From Sphingomonas crocodyli (GTDB lineage: Bacteria > Pseudomonadota > Alphaproteobacteria > Sphingomonadales > Sphingomonadaceae), in the NCBI RefSeq assembly GCF_004005865.1, contig NZ_SACN01000001.1, positions 1,922,001 to 1,986,000 of the forward strand: 64,000 bases of DNA, written 5' to 3'. Position numbers and translations under genes: made by a program. Below are positions 1-8,525 of the stretch, in pieces. A model generated the notes under the pieces. That model had not been told where the DNA came from and made no database searches. It saw nothing but the letters and a program-made list of their open reading frames with translations. The stretch's first letter is position 1. Every line of letters begins with the position of its first letter.

Positions 1-814
1 TCACCCAATAGGTGCGATCGATCGTCACGTCGGGCAGGAGCGGGATCAGCCGATCATCTGACGCGGCCATGAAGCGGTGCATCAGGCCGATGCCGACCCC
101 GCTCGTCACCGCCTCATGCTGTGCGACGATCGAACTGCTGCTGAACGCGATCTGCGCGTCGTCGACCAGCTGGCGCAGATAGCGGAACTCGTTCGATTGC
201 AGCAGATCGTCGATATACCAGACAAACTGGTGCTTCTGCAGATCCTCGACGCAGGTCGGCGTGCCGTGCTTCGCGATATAATCGCGCGAGGCGTAGAGCG
301 AGAGGCGATAGTCGGCGAGCTTGCGGACCTTCAGCCGACCATGTTCGGGGCGATGGAGCGAGACCATCAGATCGGCCTCGCGCTTCGACAGACTCACCGG
401 CTGCGCGCTGGGGATGAGTTCGAGCTGCACGTCGGGATAGCTTTCGTGCAGCAGATGGATGTGCCGCGCGACCAGGAAGGAGCCGAAGGCTTCGGGGGTG
501 GCGATGCGGACGACGCCCGAGGGATGCTGCGCATCGCCATCGAACGCCTCGGCCGCGCCCAGCAGCTGCGATTCGACCCGCTCGGCATGTTCCATCAGCA
601 GCATGCCGGGCGACGTGAGCGAGACGCCGCCGGTCGACCGGAAGAGGAGGCGGGTGTTGAGCGTCTCCTCCAACCGGTCGATGCGGCGCGCGACCGTGGA
701 CTGGTTACAGCGCAGCGTCATCGCCCCGCCACTCAGCCGCCCCGCGCGCGCGACGGCGAGGAAATATCGCAGATCGTCCCAATTGATCTGATCCAGACTG
801 ATTTTTCCCGCCAT
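1..814 (-). CDS. LysR-family transcriptional regulator (3' end outside window)
   Basis: Reading the minus strand from an ATG at 814 gives 271 residues with no stop before the window edge, so the C-terminus is missing. The N-terminus has the LysR winged-helix pattern (LRYFLAVARAGRLSGGA, then NQSTVARRIDRLEE at about residues 33-47) followed by a substrate-binding-like domain (VRIATPEAFGSF). A GAGGCGAGG ribosome site precedes the start. The gene is divergent from the crotonase at 972, the usual position for a LysR protein that controls its neighbour. Ligand unknown. The first Arg-rich helix and recognition helix look intact. Confidence 0.85.
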   Translation of the reverse strand, partial: MAGKISLDQINWDDLRYFLAVARAGRLSGGAMTLRCNQSTVARRIDRLEETLNTRLLFRSTGGVSLTSPGMLLMEHAERVESQLLGAAEAFDGDAQHPSGVVRIATPEAFGSFLVARHIHLLHESYPDVQLELIPSAQPVSLSKREADLMVSLHRPEHGRLKVRKLADYRLSLYASRDYIAKHGTPTCVEDLQKHQFVWYIDDLLQSNEFRYLRQLVDDAQIAFSSSSIVAQHEAVTSGVGIGLMHRFMAASDDRLIPLLPDVTIDRTYWV

Positions 815-824
815 GTCCTCGCCT

Positions 825-837
825 CTTATACTGTAAG
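825..837. promoter_or_regulatory. Short dyad upstream of the LysR gene
   Basis: The 157-bp gap between the divergent LysR and crotonase genes contains CTTA-N5-TAAG, a small inverted repeat 11 bp from the LysR start. LysR proteins often bind T-N11-A type dyads in such divergent gaps. The arms are only 4 bp, so this could be chance. Confidence 0.2.
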
Positions 838-971
838 CCTATCCACATACACGCTTTGGTGATCCGGATCGACAGATTTTTGCATGGCCATCTTGCATCC
901 TTGTCGCTTCGAACGACAGAAGTTGGCGGCTAGCGAGGCCGTAGGGCCGATCGGGCCGCGGGAGAGAGTAA

Positions 972-1763
972 ATGACGCAGGCGCTCATCATCGATCAGGT
1001 CGGGGGCATCGTCCGCGCCACGCTCAACCGCCCGGAAAAGCTCAACGCGCTCAACATGGAGATTTTCGACGGGCTGACGAAGGCGGTCCGCGACTATGCC
1101 GAGCGCGACGATCAGCGCGTTTTCCTGATCCGCTCCACCGGCCGCTATTTCTGCGCGGGCGCCGATCTGGTCGGGGGCACGCAGGTGCCCGAGGGCAAAA
1201 GCTCGACCAAGGTGCGCCACTGGTATCGCAAGTCGATGGGGCCGGGGATGCAGACGCTCTACAATGAGATGGAGTCGATCGAGAAACCCTTCGTCGTCGC
1301 GCATCATGCGCCGTGCGTGGGTGGTGGCCTCGAAATGTCGCTGTCGTGCGACTTCCGCCTCGCGGCCAAGAGCGCACGTTATATGTTCCCCGAGGCGAAG
1401 CTGGGTTCGATCCCGGCGTCGGGTGGCGTCAGCCGCTTCACCCGCCTTGTCGGCCCGCACTGGGCGAAGTGGATCATCATGGCCGATCAGCCGATCGATG
1501 CCGATCGCGCGCTGATGATCGGGCTGGTCCACGACGTCTATCCCGACGACGAGTTTGAGGATCGGGTGATGGCGTTCTGCGAAAGCCTGGCCGACAAGCC
1601 GCCGGAGATGACCGCGATGGCGAAGGTGACGATCGACCTGTGCGCCGATGCGACGCCGGGCCGCGCGCACGCGATCGAAATGCTCGGCCAGTCGATCCTG
1701 CAGGTCGGCGACGAGCAGGCCGAGATGTTCGCGAAGATGCAGGCGAAGCTGGCGAAGCGGTAA
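972..1763 (+). CDS. Enoyl-CoA hydratase/isomerase family protein (crotonase)
   Basis: 263 residues, the usual crotonase length, acting on acyl-CoA thioesters in the cytoplasm. The oxyanion-hole segments CAGADL (61-66) and VGGGLE (116-121) are present. The two catalytic glutamates of true hydratases align with E121 and E141 (FPEAKLGSIP), so hydratase activity is plausible, but the family also includes isomerases and thioester hydrolases. The C-terminus (LGQSILQVGDEQAE) is not the FADB-type extension. A GGGAGAGAG ribosome site lies just before the ATG. The divergent LysR gene is the likely regulator. The exact substrate cannot be told from sequence. Confidence 0.85.
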   Translation: MTQALIIDQVGGIVRATLNRPEKLNALNMEIFDGLTKAVRDYAERDDQRVFLIRSTGRYFCAGADLVGGTQVPEGKSSTKVRHWYRKSMGPGMQTLYNEMESIEKPFVVAHHAPCVGGGLEMSLSCDFRLAAKSARYMFPEAKLGSIPASGGVSRFTRLVGPHWAKWIIMADQPIDADRALMIGLVHDVYPDDEFEDRVMAFCESLADKPPEMTAMAKVTIDLCADATPGRAHAIEMLGQSILQVGDEQAEMFAKMQAKLAKR

Positions 1764-1767
1764 CACC

Positions 1768-1850
1768 CGTCATCCCGGCGGAGGCCGGGATCTCAGGCGT
1801 CTCTAGCGGTTCTCCAATCTCCTGAGATCCCGGCCTCCGCCGGGATGACG
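1768..1850. repeat. Long palindromic repeat between convergent genes
   Basis: Two 29-bp arms (1768-1796 and 1822-1850) are exact inverted copies, starting CGTCATCCCGGCGGAGG and separated by 25 bp. They fill the gap between the convergent crotonase and M28 peptidase genes, and the folded RNA could serve as a two-way terminator. The CGTCATCCCGGC type is a common intergenic repeat style in alphaproteobacteria. Confidence 0.8.
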
Positions 1851-1851
1851 A

Positions 1852-3237
1852 TCATTCCTTGGACGGCGTGACCGGCCCGTACTCCGTCGTATCGTTCGCG
1901 GTGATCGCGAGCAGGGTCGTCCACGCGGCGACATTCTGGCGAAGCTGTTCGGGATCGATCTTGTCGAGCGTGTCGTCCGCCGTGTGGTGCAGATCGAAAT
2001 AGCGCGTACCGTCCTGGTTCAGCGAGACCATCGGCACGCCCGAACGCTGCAGATCGTCGGTGTCCGAACCGCCGGCTTCGCCATTTTTGCGGTTGAGCAC
2101 GATACCCAACGGGGCAAGCGCCTCGGCAATCGGCTTCATCGCCGGCAGCGCCTCGGGCTTTACCGCGGTCGAGAAGCGCCAGACGCGATCGGCGCCGAAA
2201 TCCGATTCGGCGGCCAGCGCGTGCTTTTCATATCTGTGCGCGCGGGCATAGGCGGCGCCACCAAACAGGCCGATCTCCTCCGATCCGAACCAGACGACGC
2301 GGATCGTGCGCAGCGGCTGCCCCGCATCCATGATCCGCTTGGCGGCCGCGGTGGTGATCGCGACGCCCGATGCATCGTCGATCGCGCCGGTGCCCAGATC
2401 CCAGCTGTCGAGATGCCCGCCGACCAGCACGATGCCCGCATTGGGATCGCGGCCCGGCACGTCGGCGATGACGTTGCCCGACTTGCGTGTGCCCGCCATG
2501 CGCGCGGTGATGTTGAGCGCGATCGTCACCGGCTTCCCGCGCTTGAGCACGCGTTCCAGCTGATCGGCGTCGGGATTGGCAAGCGCGGCGGCCGGGATCG
2601 GCTTCGCGCCGTCGACCCAGCTCTGCACGCCCGTATGCGGGACGCGGTGATGATCGGTGCCGATCGACCGGATCAGGATCGCCGCTGCGCCCTTCTTCGA
2701 CGCCACCGAAGGCCCGCTGCGGCGGATCTGGCCGACGGGGCCGTAAGGCGATCCGTCCTGCGCGGCGGCCATGCGGTGCGTGACGAATACGATCTTACCC
2801 TTGATCGTCGCCGGATCGGCGGCCTCGAGCGCAGCCATGCTGTCGAAACCGATCACCTCGGCGCTCAACCCCTTGGCCGGGGTCGCTGCCGAATTGCCGA
2901 GGGCGGCGAGCGTCAGCGATTGGGGGAAGGGCGCGGTGATTTCCGCGCTTGCCTCGCCACGCTCCCACCACGGCACGTCGAACGTTTCGATATGGACGTT
3001 CTGGAAGCCCAAAGCCTTCAGCTTCTCCACCGCCCAGTCGCGTGCGCGGGCCTCCGCCTCGCTGCCCGCCTGGCGCGGGCCGATCTCGGTCGTCAGCCCT
3101 TCGGTGATGTCCCAGGCCAGATCGTCCTTCAGCGCGGCATCGCGCAGCGCGGCGACTTTCTCCGGAGCGATCTGGGCGGAAGCGGGGGCGATAAGCGCGG
3201 CGGAAGCGGCGAGCGCCGCGAGGATTTTTTTCGTCAT
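1852..3237 (-). CDS. Secreted M28-family zinc peptidase (aminopeptidase-like)
   Basis: 461 residues from the ATG at 3237. This start places a clear signal peptide at the N-terminus (MTKKILAALAASAALIAPASAQ, cleavage after ASA), whereas a start further upstream would bury it. A PA-like insert lies at about 120-240. The M28 metal site is visible: H275/D277 in GGHLDSWD, the bridging Asp in AIDDASG (287-288), the E320/E321 pair in WFGSEEIG, an Asp in GGSDTDD and a His in DLHHTADD. It probably removes N-terminal residues from peptides in the periplasm or outside. Alternative: carboxypeptidase Q-like dipeptidase. It is separated by 104 bp from the divergent ettA. Confidence 0.9.
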   Translation of the reverse strand: MTKKILAALAASAALIAPASAQIAPEKVAALRDAALKDDLAWDITEGLTTEIGPRQAGSEAEARARDWAVEKLKALGFQNVHIETFDVPWWERGEASAEITAPFPQSLTLAALGNSAATPAKGLSAEVIGFDSMAALEAADPATIKGKIVFVTHRMAAAQDGSPYGPVGQIRRSGPSVASKKGAAAILIRSIGTDHHRVPHTGVQSWVDGAKPIPAAALANPDADQLERVLKRGKPVTIALNITARMAGTRKSGNVIADVPGRDPNAGIVLVGGHLDSWDLGTGAIDDASGVAITTAAAKRIMDAGQPLRTIRVVWFGSEEIGLFGGAAYARAHRYEKHALAAESDFGADRVWRFSTAVKPEALPAMKPIAEALAPLGIVLNRKNGEAGGSDTDDLQRSGVPMVSLNQDGTRYFDLHHTADDTLDKIDPEQLRQNVAAWTTLLAITANDTTEYGPVTPSKE

Positions 3238-3341
3238 GGATTGGACGCTATCGGCCGCGTCCCCATTTGCCAATCCTGCGCGCGTCGGTTAGGGCCGGCG
3301 GCAGTTTTCCAGCCCCATTATAGATCGAGGTATCGCCTCTC

Positions 3342-5021
3342 ATGGCCGCTCAATACGCCTTCGTCATGAAGGACATGACCAAGACCTTCCCCGGCGCCCC
3401 CAAGCCGGTGCTGAACAACATCAACCTGCAATTCTATCAAGGCGCCAAGATCGGCATCGTCGGCCCGAACGGCGCCGGTAAATCGACGCTGATGAAGATC
3501 ATGGCGGGCGTCGACACCGATTTCACCGGCGAAGCATGGCCGGGTGAGAACATCACCGTCGGCTATCTGCAGCAGGAGCCCGAGCTGGATCCGGCCAAGT
3601 CGGTGCTGGAGAACGTCAAGGACGGCGCGCGCGACGTGGCCGACATGGTCGATCGCTTCAACGCGATCTCGGCCGAAATGGGCGATCCGCAGGACGACAC
3701 CGATTTCGACGCGCTGATGGAAGAAATGGGCGCGCTGCAGGAAAAGATCGACGCGGTCGACGGCTGGACGCTCGACAGCCAGCTCGAACTCGCGATGGAG
3801 GCGCTGCGCTGCCCGCCGTCGGATGCGTCGGTGGCGAACCTGTCGGGCGGTGAAAAGCGCCGCGTCGCGCTCACCCGCCTGCTGATCCAGAAGCCGTCGA
3901 TCCTGCTGCTCGACGAACCGACCAACCATCTCGACGCCGAAAGCGTCGCGTGGCTCGAAAACCACCTGAAGGAATATGCGGGCGCGGTGCTGATGATCAC
4001 CCACGATCGCTATTTCCTCGACAACGTGGTGGGTTGGATCCTCGAAATCGACCGCGGAAAGTATTTCCCGTACGAGGGCAATTATTCGACCTATCTCGAA
4101 AAGAAGTCGAAGCGCCTTGAGCAGGAGGATCGCGAGGAATCGGGCCGCCAGAAGGCGATCAAGGACGAGCTGGAATGGATCCGGCAGGGCGCCAAGGCCC
4201 GCCAGACCAAGTCGAAGGCGCGTATCGCCAAGTTCGAACAACTGGTCGAACAGCAGCAGAACCGCACCCCCGGCAAGGCCCAGATCGTTATCCAGGTGCC
4301 CGAGCGCCTGGGCGGCAAGGTGATCGAGGTCGAGAATATCTCGAAGGCCTATGGCGACAAGCAACTGTTCAGCGACCTGTCGTTCACGCTGCCGGCGGGC
4401 GGCATCGTCGGCGTGATCGGCCCGAACGGCGCTGGTAAGTCCACCCTGTTCAAGCTGATCACCGGGCAGGAAACCCCCGACAGCGGCACTGTCGAAATGG
4501 GCAGCACCGTGCGCCTGGGCTATGTCGATCAGAGCCGCGATCACCTCGATGACAAGAACAATGTCTGGCAGGAAATCTCCGGCGGCCACGATTATATGAA
4601 GATCAACGGCCACGATCAGTCGACCCGCGCCTATGTCGGCGCGTTCAACTTCAAGGGCGCGGATCAGCAGAAGATCGTCGGCAAGCTTTCGGGCGGTGAG
4701 CGCAACCGCGTGAACATCGCCAAGATGCTCAAGAAGGGCGGCAACGTCCTCCTGCTCGACGAACCGACCAACGACCTCGACGTCGAAACGCTCGGCGCGC
4801 TTGAGGAAGCGATCGAGAATTTCGCGGGCTGCGCGGTGGTGATCAGCCACGACCGCTTCTTCCTCGATCGCCTCGCCACCCACATCCTCGCCTTCGAAGG
4901 CGACGGCCATGTCGAATGGTTCGAGGGCAATTTCGAGAGCTACGAGGAAGACAAGCGCCGTCGCCTCGGCGACGCCGCCGATCGTCCGGGCGCGCAGTCG
5001 TACAAGAAGCTGACGCGGTGA
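3342..5021 (+). CDS. ettA: Energy-dependent translational throttle protein EttA (ABC-F ATPase)
   Basis: 559 residues, the typical EttA length (about 555), soluble, with two ABC domains. Walker A motifs GPNGAGKST occur at about 41-49 and 360, signature LSGGE segments follow at about 168 and 450, and Walker B LLLDEPTNHLD and LLLDEPTNDLD are both intact. The linker carries the Arg/Lys-rich segment typical of ABC-F proteins (RQGAKARQTKSKARI) and the arm of EttA. EttA binds the ribosomal E site and gates the first elongation steps according to the ATP/ADP ratio. It appears to stand alone, with a repeat element directly downstream. Confidence 0.95.
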   Translation: MAAQYAFVMKDMTKTFPGAPKPVLNNINLQFYQGAKIGIVGPNGAGKSTLMKIMAGVDTDFTGEAWPGENITVGYLQQEPELDPAKSVLENVKDGARDVADMVDRFNAISAEMGDPQDDTDFDALMEEMGALQEKIDAVDGWTLDSQLELAMEALRCPPSDASVANLSGGEKRRVALTRLLIQKPSILLLDEPTNHLDAESVAWLENHLKEYAGAVLMITHDRYFLDNVVGWILEIDRGKYFPYEGNYSTYLEKKSKRLEQEDREESGRQKAIKDELEWIRQGAKARQTKSKARIAKFEQLVEQQQNRTPGKAQIVIQVPERLGGKVIEVENISKAYGDKQLFSDLSFTLPAGGIVGVIGPNGAGKSTLFKLITGQETPDSGTVEMGSTVRLGYVDQSRDHLDDKNNVWQEISGGHDYMKINGHDQSTRAYVGAFNFKGADQQKIVGKLSGGERNRVNIAKMLKKGGNVLLLDEPTNDLDVETLGALEEAIENFAGCAVVISHDRFFLDRLATHILAFEGDGHVEWFEGNFESYEEDKRRRLGDAADRPGAQSYKKLTR

Positions 5022-5028
5022 AACTTAA

Positions 5029-5145
5029 CTCGTCATTGCGAGCGTAGCGAAGCAATCCAGGCCCGAACCGGGAGAGGGGCGTAACCTCCTCTCTTGGTCC
5101 GGGCCTGGATTGCTTCGTCGCCTTACGGCTTCTCGCAATGACGAG
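5029..5145. repeat. Family A palindromic repeat, copy 1
   Basis: The element is bounded by CTCGTCATTGCGAG (5029-5042) and its inverse CTCGCAATGACGAG (5132-5145). Inside are a second inverted pair, GCAATCCAGGCCCG and CGGGCCTGGATTGC, and a variable centre. It lies between the convergent ettA and the small secreted gene at 5237. Four more copies occur in this window (6266, 14958, 20786, 59221). Confidence 0.85.
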
Positions 5146-5170
5146 GAGAGTGCGGAGAGCGCACAAAAGA

Positions 5171-5198
5171 AAAAGGCCGGCGTTTCCGCCGGCCTTTT
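5171..5198 (-). terminator. Rho-independent terminator (probably bidirectional)
   Basis: AAAAGGCCGGCG (5171-5182), a 4-nt loop, then CGCCGGCCTTTT (5187-5198) form a perfect 12-bp stem with T-rich ends on both strands. It ends the minus-strand gene at 5237-5515 and could also stop ettA transcription coming from the left. Confidence 0.8.
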
Positions 5199-5236
5199 CG
5201 TGTCGACGGCCGGGCGAGCCGGCCGGGTCGATCCGC

Positions 5237-5515
5237 TTACTTGAGCTTGCGGACTTCGTCGCGCGACAGCGAGGTCGTCAGGCGGCCATCTTCGCCGGCC
5301 GAGACGGTCGAGGCCGGGACGTGCACGAAGCGCGAATCGAAGATCAGGTTCAGCGAGACGGGCGCGCCGTCCTTGCTGGTGATCGTGTCGATGCGGCCGA
5401 GACGCTTGCCGTCCGACGAGACGAGGATCGCGCCGGTCTTGAGGCCGGCGACGCCCTGCGCGACGGCAGGAGCAGCGGCGAGAAGGGCGAGAGCGAAGAG
5501 AGCAACTTTGCGCAT
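5237..5515 (-). CDS. Small secreted protein of unknown function
   Basis: 92 residues from the ATG at 5515. It starts with a signal peptide (MRKVALFALALLAAAPAVAQG, cleavage after VAQ or AVA), so the mature part is about 72 residues and periplasmic. The mature sequence (LKTGAILVSSDGKRLGRIDTI) resembles the beta-barrel opening of PRC-barrel-like proteins (a conserved G-x-x-hydrophobic-G-x-hydrophobic pattern), but the match is loose and I do not name a function. A start 45 bp further upstream is open but would hide the signal peptide. It is followed by a strong terminator and appears monocistronic. Confidence 0.75.
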   Translation of the reverse strand: MRKVALFALALLAAAPAVAQGVAGLKTGAILVSSDGKRLGRIDTITSKDGAPVSLNLIFDSRFVHVPASTVSAGEDGRLTTSLSRDEVRKLK

Positions 5516-5724
5516 GATGTTGAACGTTCCCGTTAGATGCTTTGCCATGTTGCACTGCATCAGGTGCGAGGGGCGCGCAAGGGCTTATGTGTGGTACAAT
5601 GTGTAACGAACAGGTGGTTTCATTGCCTTTTCGTCTGAAAAACATGACGAAAAGGCTTGGGGCCGGATTTCTATACCGATGAGGCCAAAATGTTCCGATC
5701 CCGCCGCGCGATGATGGAACCAGA

Positions 5725-5766
5725 CGAAAACGGCCGCATCTGCGAAGGGCGGATGCGGCCGTTTCG
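5725..5766 (-). terminator. Rho-independent terminator
   Basis: CGAAAACGGCCGCATC and GATGCGGCCGTTTCG pair around an 11-bp loop, leaving a T-rich tail on the minus strand. It lies 17 bp beyond the stop of the minus-strand gene at 5783. The rest of the 267-bp gap 5516-5782 shows no further gene. Confidence 0.75.
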
Positions 5767-5782
5767 ATAATTTCCGTAATAC

Positions 5783-6199
5783 TTACATATAGTTCATGGG
5801 ATCGGGCGTCGGCAGGTCGCAGGCGCGCGTGTGGCCGCGCTTGCACGCCGCGGTCTGGACACGCCAGTCGGCCATCGCCTGCGCATAGGCCGCCTGCTGG
5901 CGGATGAAGACATCGTCGGTGATCGCGACGTCGCGGCGATGTTCGCGCATCGCGGCCAGATAAGCGGCCTTGTCCGCGTCATATTGCGCCTGATTGGCGG
6001 CATTGGCGACCTCGGTATGGGCGATGTTCGAATCGACCGAGTTGTTGAGCGCCTGCGTCTGCGGCTTTTCCGCCGCGTCGGCGGCGACATGGGCGGGATC
6101 GGTCTTGGTGGGGCTGTCGGTGCCCGGATAGGCGGTCTGCGCCATCAGCGGCGCGGCCGCGACCATCGTGGTCGCGGCGATCAGGGTAAGCAACTTCAT
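5783..6199 (-). CDS. Secreted/periplasmic protein of unknown function
   Basis: 138 residues from the ATG at 6199, chosen for its GAGGAGA ribosome site and the signal peptide it opens (MKLLTLIAATTMVAAAPLMAQ). The mature protein is rich in Ala, Asp, Gln and Thr, has a probable helical middle (QAQYDADKAAYLAAMREHRRD, about 68-88) and two Cys near the end (AACKRGHTRACDLP) that could form a disulfide. No enzyme motif is visible. The open frame continues upstream through the family A repeat, which argues against the longer start. It is followed by its own terminator. Confidence 0.75.
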   Translation of the reverse strand: MKLLTLIAATTMVAAAPLMAQTAYPGTDSPTKTDPAHVAADAAEKPQTQALNNSVDSNIAHTEVANAANQAQYDADKAAYLAAMREHRRDVAITDDVFIRQQAAYAQAMADWRVQTAACKRGHTRACDLPTPDPMNYM

Positions 6200-6265
6200 G
6201 GCCGGTCTCCTCGTGGGATATGGCCGGCCAAACGCCCGTGTGGCGGAGCGCGTTCCCCAAGCCCC

Positions 6266-6377
6266 CTCGTCATTGCGAGCGTAGCGAAGCAATCCAGGCC
6301 CGCACATGAGATGGTCGCGAGCCTCTCCAGTGCGGGCCTGGATTGCTTCGTCGCCTTCGGCTCCTCGCAATGACGAG
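6266..6377. repeat. Family A palindromic repeat, copy 2
   Basis: It is bounded by CTCGTCATTGCGAG (6266-6279) and CTCGCAATGACGAG (6364-6377), with the same inner GCAATCCAGGCCCG/CGGGCCTGGATTGC pair as copy 1. It lies between two minus-strand genes, 10 bp past the carbonic anhydrase stop, so it may also end that transcript. Confidence 0.85.
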
Positions 6378-6386
6378 GAAGGGAAA

Positions 6387-7019
6387 TCAGGCGGGCGAGA
6401 AGGCGCCGCCTTCTTCGTCGAGGACGTGGAGGATGCCATCGGCGATCGCGAAATAGGCGCCGTGGAGGCGCAGCTTGCCGGCCTTCTCGCGCGCCTGCAC
6501 GCAGGGGAAGCTGCGCAGGTTGGCGATCGAGACGCGAACCGCCTCGAACTCCATCGCGCGCGCCGCTTCCGGTCCCTGGCCATGTTCGGCGACGACGCGA
6601 TCGCGCGCTTCGTCGAGAATGTTGATCCAGTCGGCGATGAAGCCGCCCTTGCCCTTGGGCGCATCGGCGAACCGCTTGGTCAGCGCCGCGCCGCAGCCGC
6701 CGCACGCCTGATGCCCCATCACGACGATTTCGGGCACTTCCAGTTGCGTCACCGCGAACTCCAGCGCGGCGGACACGCCATGATGGCCCGGAGTCGTTTC
6801 GAACGGCGGCACCAGATTGGCGACGTTGCGCACCACGAACATCTCGCCGGGCGAGGTATCGAAGATCTGCGTCGGATCGACCCGGCTGTCCGAACAGGCG
6901 ATCACCATCACCTTCGGGCTCTGCCCCTCCGCCAGCTCGGTCCAGCGCGCGCGCTGCTTCTGCCAGTCACCCTCCTTGAAGCGGTGATAGCCATCGATCA
7001 GTCCGGCGAAGTCGGTCAT
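6387..7019 (-). CDS. Beta-class carbonic anhydrase
   Basis: 210 residues, cytoplasmic, interconverting CO2 and bicarbonate. The zinc site is complete: C42 and the Asp/Arg dyad D44/R46 in ACSDSRVD, and H103 and C106 in [10 protein letters not shown]. The spacing fits the ordinary plant-type (clade A/B) beta enzymes. An AAGGAGA ribosome site precedes the ATG at 7019. The gene is divergent from lipA with an 80-bp gap. It supplies bicarbonate to carboxylases, and nothing here ties it to transport (no SulP partner is adjacent). Confidence 0.93.
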   Translation of the reverse strand: MTDFAGLIDGYHRFKEGDWQKQRARWTELAEGQSPKVMVIACSDSRVDPTQIFDTSPGEMFVVRNVANLVPPFETTPGHHGVSAALEFAVTQLEVPEIVVMGHQACGGCGAALTKRFADAPKGKGGFIADWINILDEARDRVVAEHGQGPEAARAMEFEAVRVSIANLRSFPCVQAREKAGKLRLHGAYFAIADGILHVLDEEGGAFSPA

Positions 7020-7099
7020 GGGGAGTCTCCTTCGGCGCGCGGCGTAGGCTTCTCCCTCGGGGCTGGCAAGTCAGGGTCATATCCCCTATCTGCACGCGC

Positions 7100-8044
7100 A
7101 TGACCGAACCGTTGCAGCCCGCAGCCACCCCCACCACCGCCCTTCGGCAGCGCAAGCCCGATTGGATCCGCGTCAAGGCGCCGATCGGCAAGGCCTTTAC
7201 CGAGACCAAGGGGCTGATGCGCCGCCTGAACCTCGCCACTGTGTGCGAAGAGGCTGCCTGCCCGAATATCGGCGAGTGCTGGACCAAGAAGCACGCGACG
7301 GTGATGATCCTGGGCGACACCTGCACGCGCGCCTGCGCTTTCTGCAACGTGAAGACGGGTATGCCGCGCGCGGTCGATCCGCTGGAGCCGCAGCACGTCG
7401 CCGATGCGGCGGCCGAACTGGGCCTCGAACATATCGTCATCACCTCGGTCGATCGTGACGATCTGCCCGATGGCGGCGCCAAGCAGTTCGTCAAGGTGAT
7501 CGAGGCGCTGCGCAAGGCCAATCCGGCCATGACGATCGAGATCCTGACCCCCGATTTCCGCAACAAGGCCGATGCGGCGGTGGAGATGATCGTCGCGGCG
7601 CGCCCCGACGTCTATAACCACAATCTCGAAACCGTCCCGAGGCTCTATCCGACGATCCGCCCCGGCGCGCGTTACTATGCGTCGCTGCGCCTGCTGGAGA
7701 GCGTGAAGCGGCTCGATCCGTCGATCTTCACCAAGTCGGGCATCATGGTCGGCCTGGGCGAGGAGCGGATGGAGGTCCATCAGGTGATGGACGACATGCG
7801 ATCGGCCGACATCGATTTCCTGACGATGGGCCAATATCTGCAGCCGACGCCAAAGCACGCCAAGGTGATCGATTTCGTCGCGCCCAAGACGTTCGAAGCC
7901 TATGGCGCGATCGCGCGGGCGAAGGGCTTCCTGCTTGTCTCAGCGACCCCGCTGACGCGGTCGAGCTATCATGCGGGCGACGATTTCGCGAAGCTGCGCG
8001 ATGCGCGGAACGCCAAGCTGGCGCGGGAAACCGCAAAAGCCTGA
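7100..8044 (+). CDS. lipA: Lipoyl synthase
   Basis: 314 residues, full length. This radical-SAM enzyme inserts two sulfurs into protein-bound octanoate to make the lipoyl cofactor of pyruvate and 2-oxoglutarate dehydrogenases. The auxiliary cluster cysteines are C49, C54 and C60 ([13 protein letters not shown]), and the radical-SAM CxxxCxxC is C75, C79 and C82 (CTRACAFC). The C-terminal conserved RSSYHAGD segment carries the Ser that ligates the auxiliary cluster. The stop is one base before the next ATG, so lipA and the COQ10-like gene form an operon, a pairing conserved in alphaproteobacteria. Confidence 0.97.
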   Translation: MTEPLQPAATPTTALRQRKPDWIRVKAPIGKAFTETKGLMRRLNLATVCEEAACPNIGECWTKKHATVMILGDTCTRACAFCNVKTGMPRAVDPLEPQHVADAAAELGLEHIVITSVDRDDLPDGGAKQFVKVIEALRKANPAMTIEILTPDFRNKADAAVEMIVAARPDVYNHNLETVPRLYPTIRPGARYYASLRLLESVKRLDPSIFTKSGIMVGLGEERMEVHQVMDDMRSADIDFLTMGQYLQPTPKHAKVIDFVAPKTFEAYGAIARAKGFLLVSATPLTRSSYHAGDDFAKLRDARNAKLARETAKA

Positions 8045-8045
8045 T

Positions 8046-8525
8046 ATGCCGCGCCACAGCGAAACCCGCGCGCTGCCTTATACGCCGGAGCAGATGTTCG
8101 ACCTGGTGGCCGATGTGGCGCGCTATGGCGAGTTTCTGCCCTGGGTGTCGGCGGTGCGGGTGAAATCGGACAGCCCGACCGAGATGGTCGCGGACCTGAT
8201 GGTCGGCTTCAAGGCGCTGCGCGAGAAGTTCACCTCAAAGGTGAGCAAGGAACGGCCGGGCATGATCCATGTCGACTATCTCGACGGGCCGCTCAAATAT
8301 CTGCGCAACGACTGGCGCTTCCGGCCCGACGGGCACGGGGGCACGCTGGTCGATTTCGCGATCGATTTCGAGTTCAAGTCGAAGATCTTCGAGATGGTGG
8401 CAGGCCAGGTGTTCTCGACCGCGCTGCGCATGATGATCGGCGCGTTCGAGGAGCGTGCGAAGAAGCTTTACGGTTCGACCGACGCGCCCGGCATCAGCAG
8501 TTCGAGCGCGCACAGCGCCGCCTGA
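8046..8525 (+). CDS. COQ10/RatA-type START-domain protein (ubiquinone-binding)
   Basis: 159 residues. The ATG at 8046 follows the lipA stop by one base. The protein has the polyketide-cyclase/START fold pattern: ALPYTPEQMFDLVADVARYGEFLPW near the start, FTSKV and a VDFAIDFEFKS strand, and a long C-terminal helix (MMIGAFEERAKKLYG). Bacterial members are thought to bind ubiquinone and aid respiration. The RatA label comes from an E. coli homologue linked to ribosome association. No partner antitoxin is next to it. Its last 58 bp overlap the end of the convergent pncC. Confidence 0.85.
   Translation: MPRHSETRALPYTPEQMFDLVADVARYGEFLPWVSAVRVKSDSPTEMVADLMVGFKALREKFTSKVSKERPGMIHVDYLDGPLKYLRNDWRFRPDGHGGTLVDFAIDFEFKSKIFEMVAGQVFSTALRMMIGAFEERAKKLYGSTDAPGISSSSAHSAA

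Noticed and set aside
77..862. A 261-codon plus-strand frame over the LysR gene
   Set aside because: The opposite strand encodes a clean LysR N-terminus with ribosome site; this frame has no family features.
3318..4910. A 530-codon minus-strand frame over ettA
   Set aside because: Same reasoning: full antisense overlap with both ATPase domains and no recognisable motif.
5029..5145. Family A repeat as a tRNA or small RNA gene
   Set aside because: The fold is a nested perfect hairpin, without cloverleaf arms, and is repeated in other gaps.
8046..8525. RatA as a toxin of a toxin-antitoxin pair
   Set aside because: The neighbour is lipA, not an antitoxin such as RatB, and the family is better explained as ubiquinone-binding.
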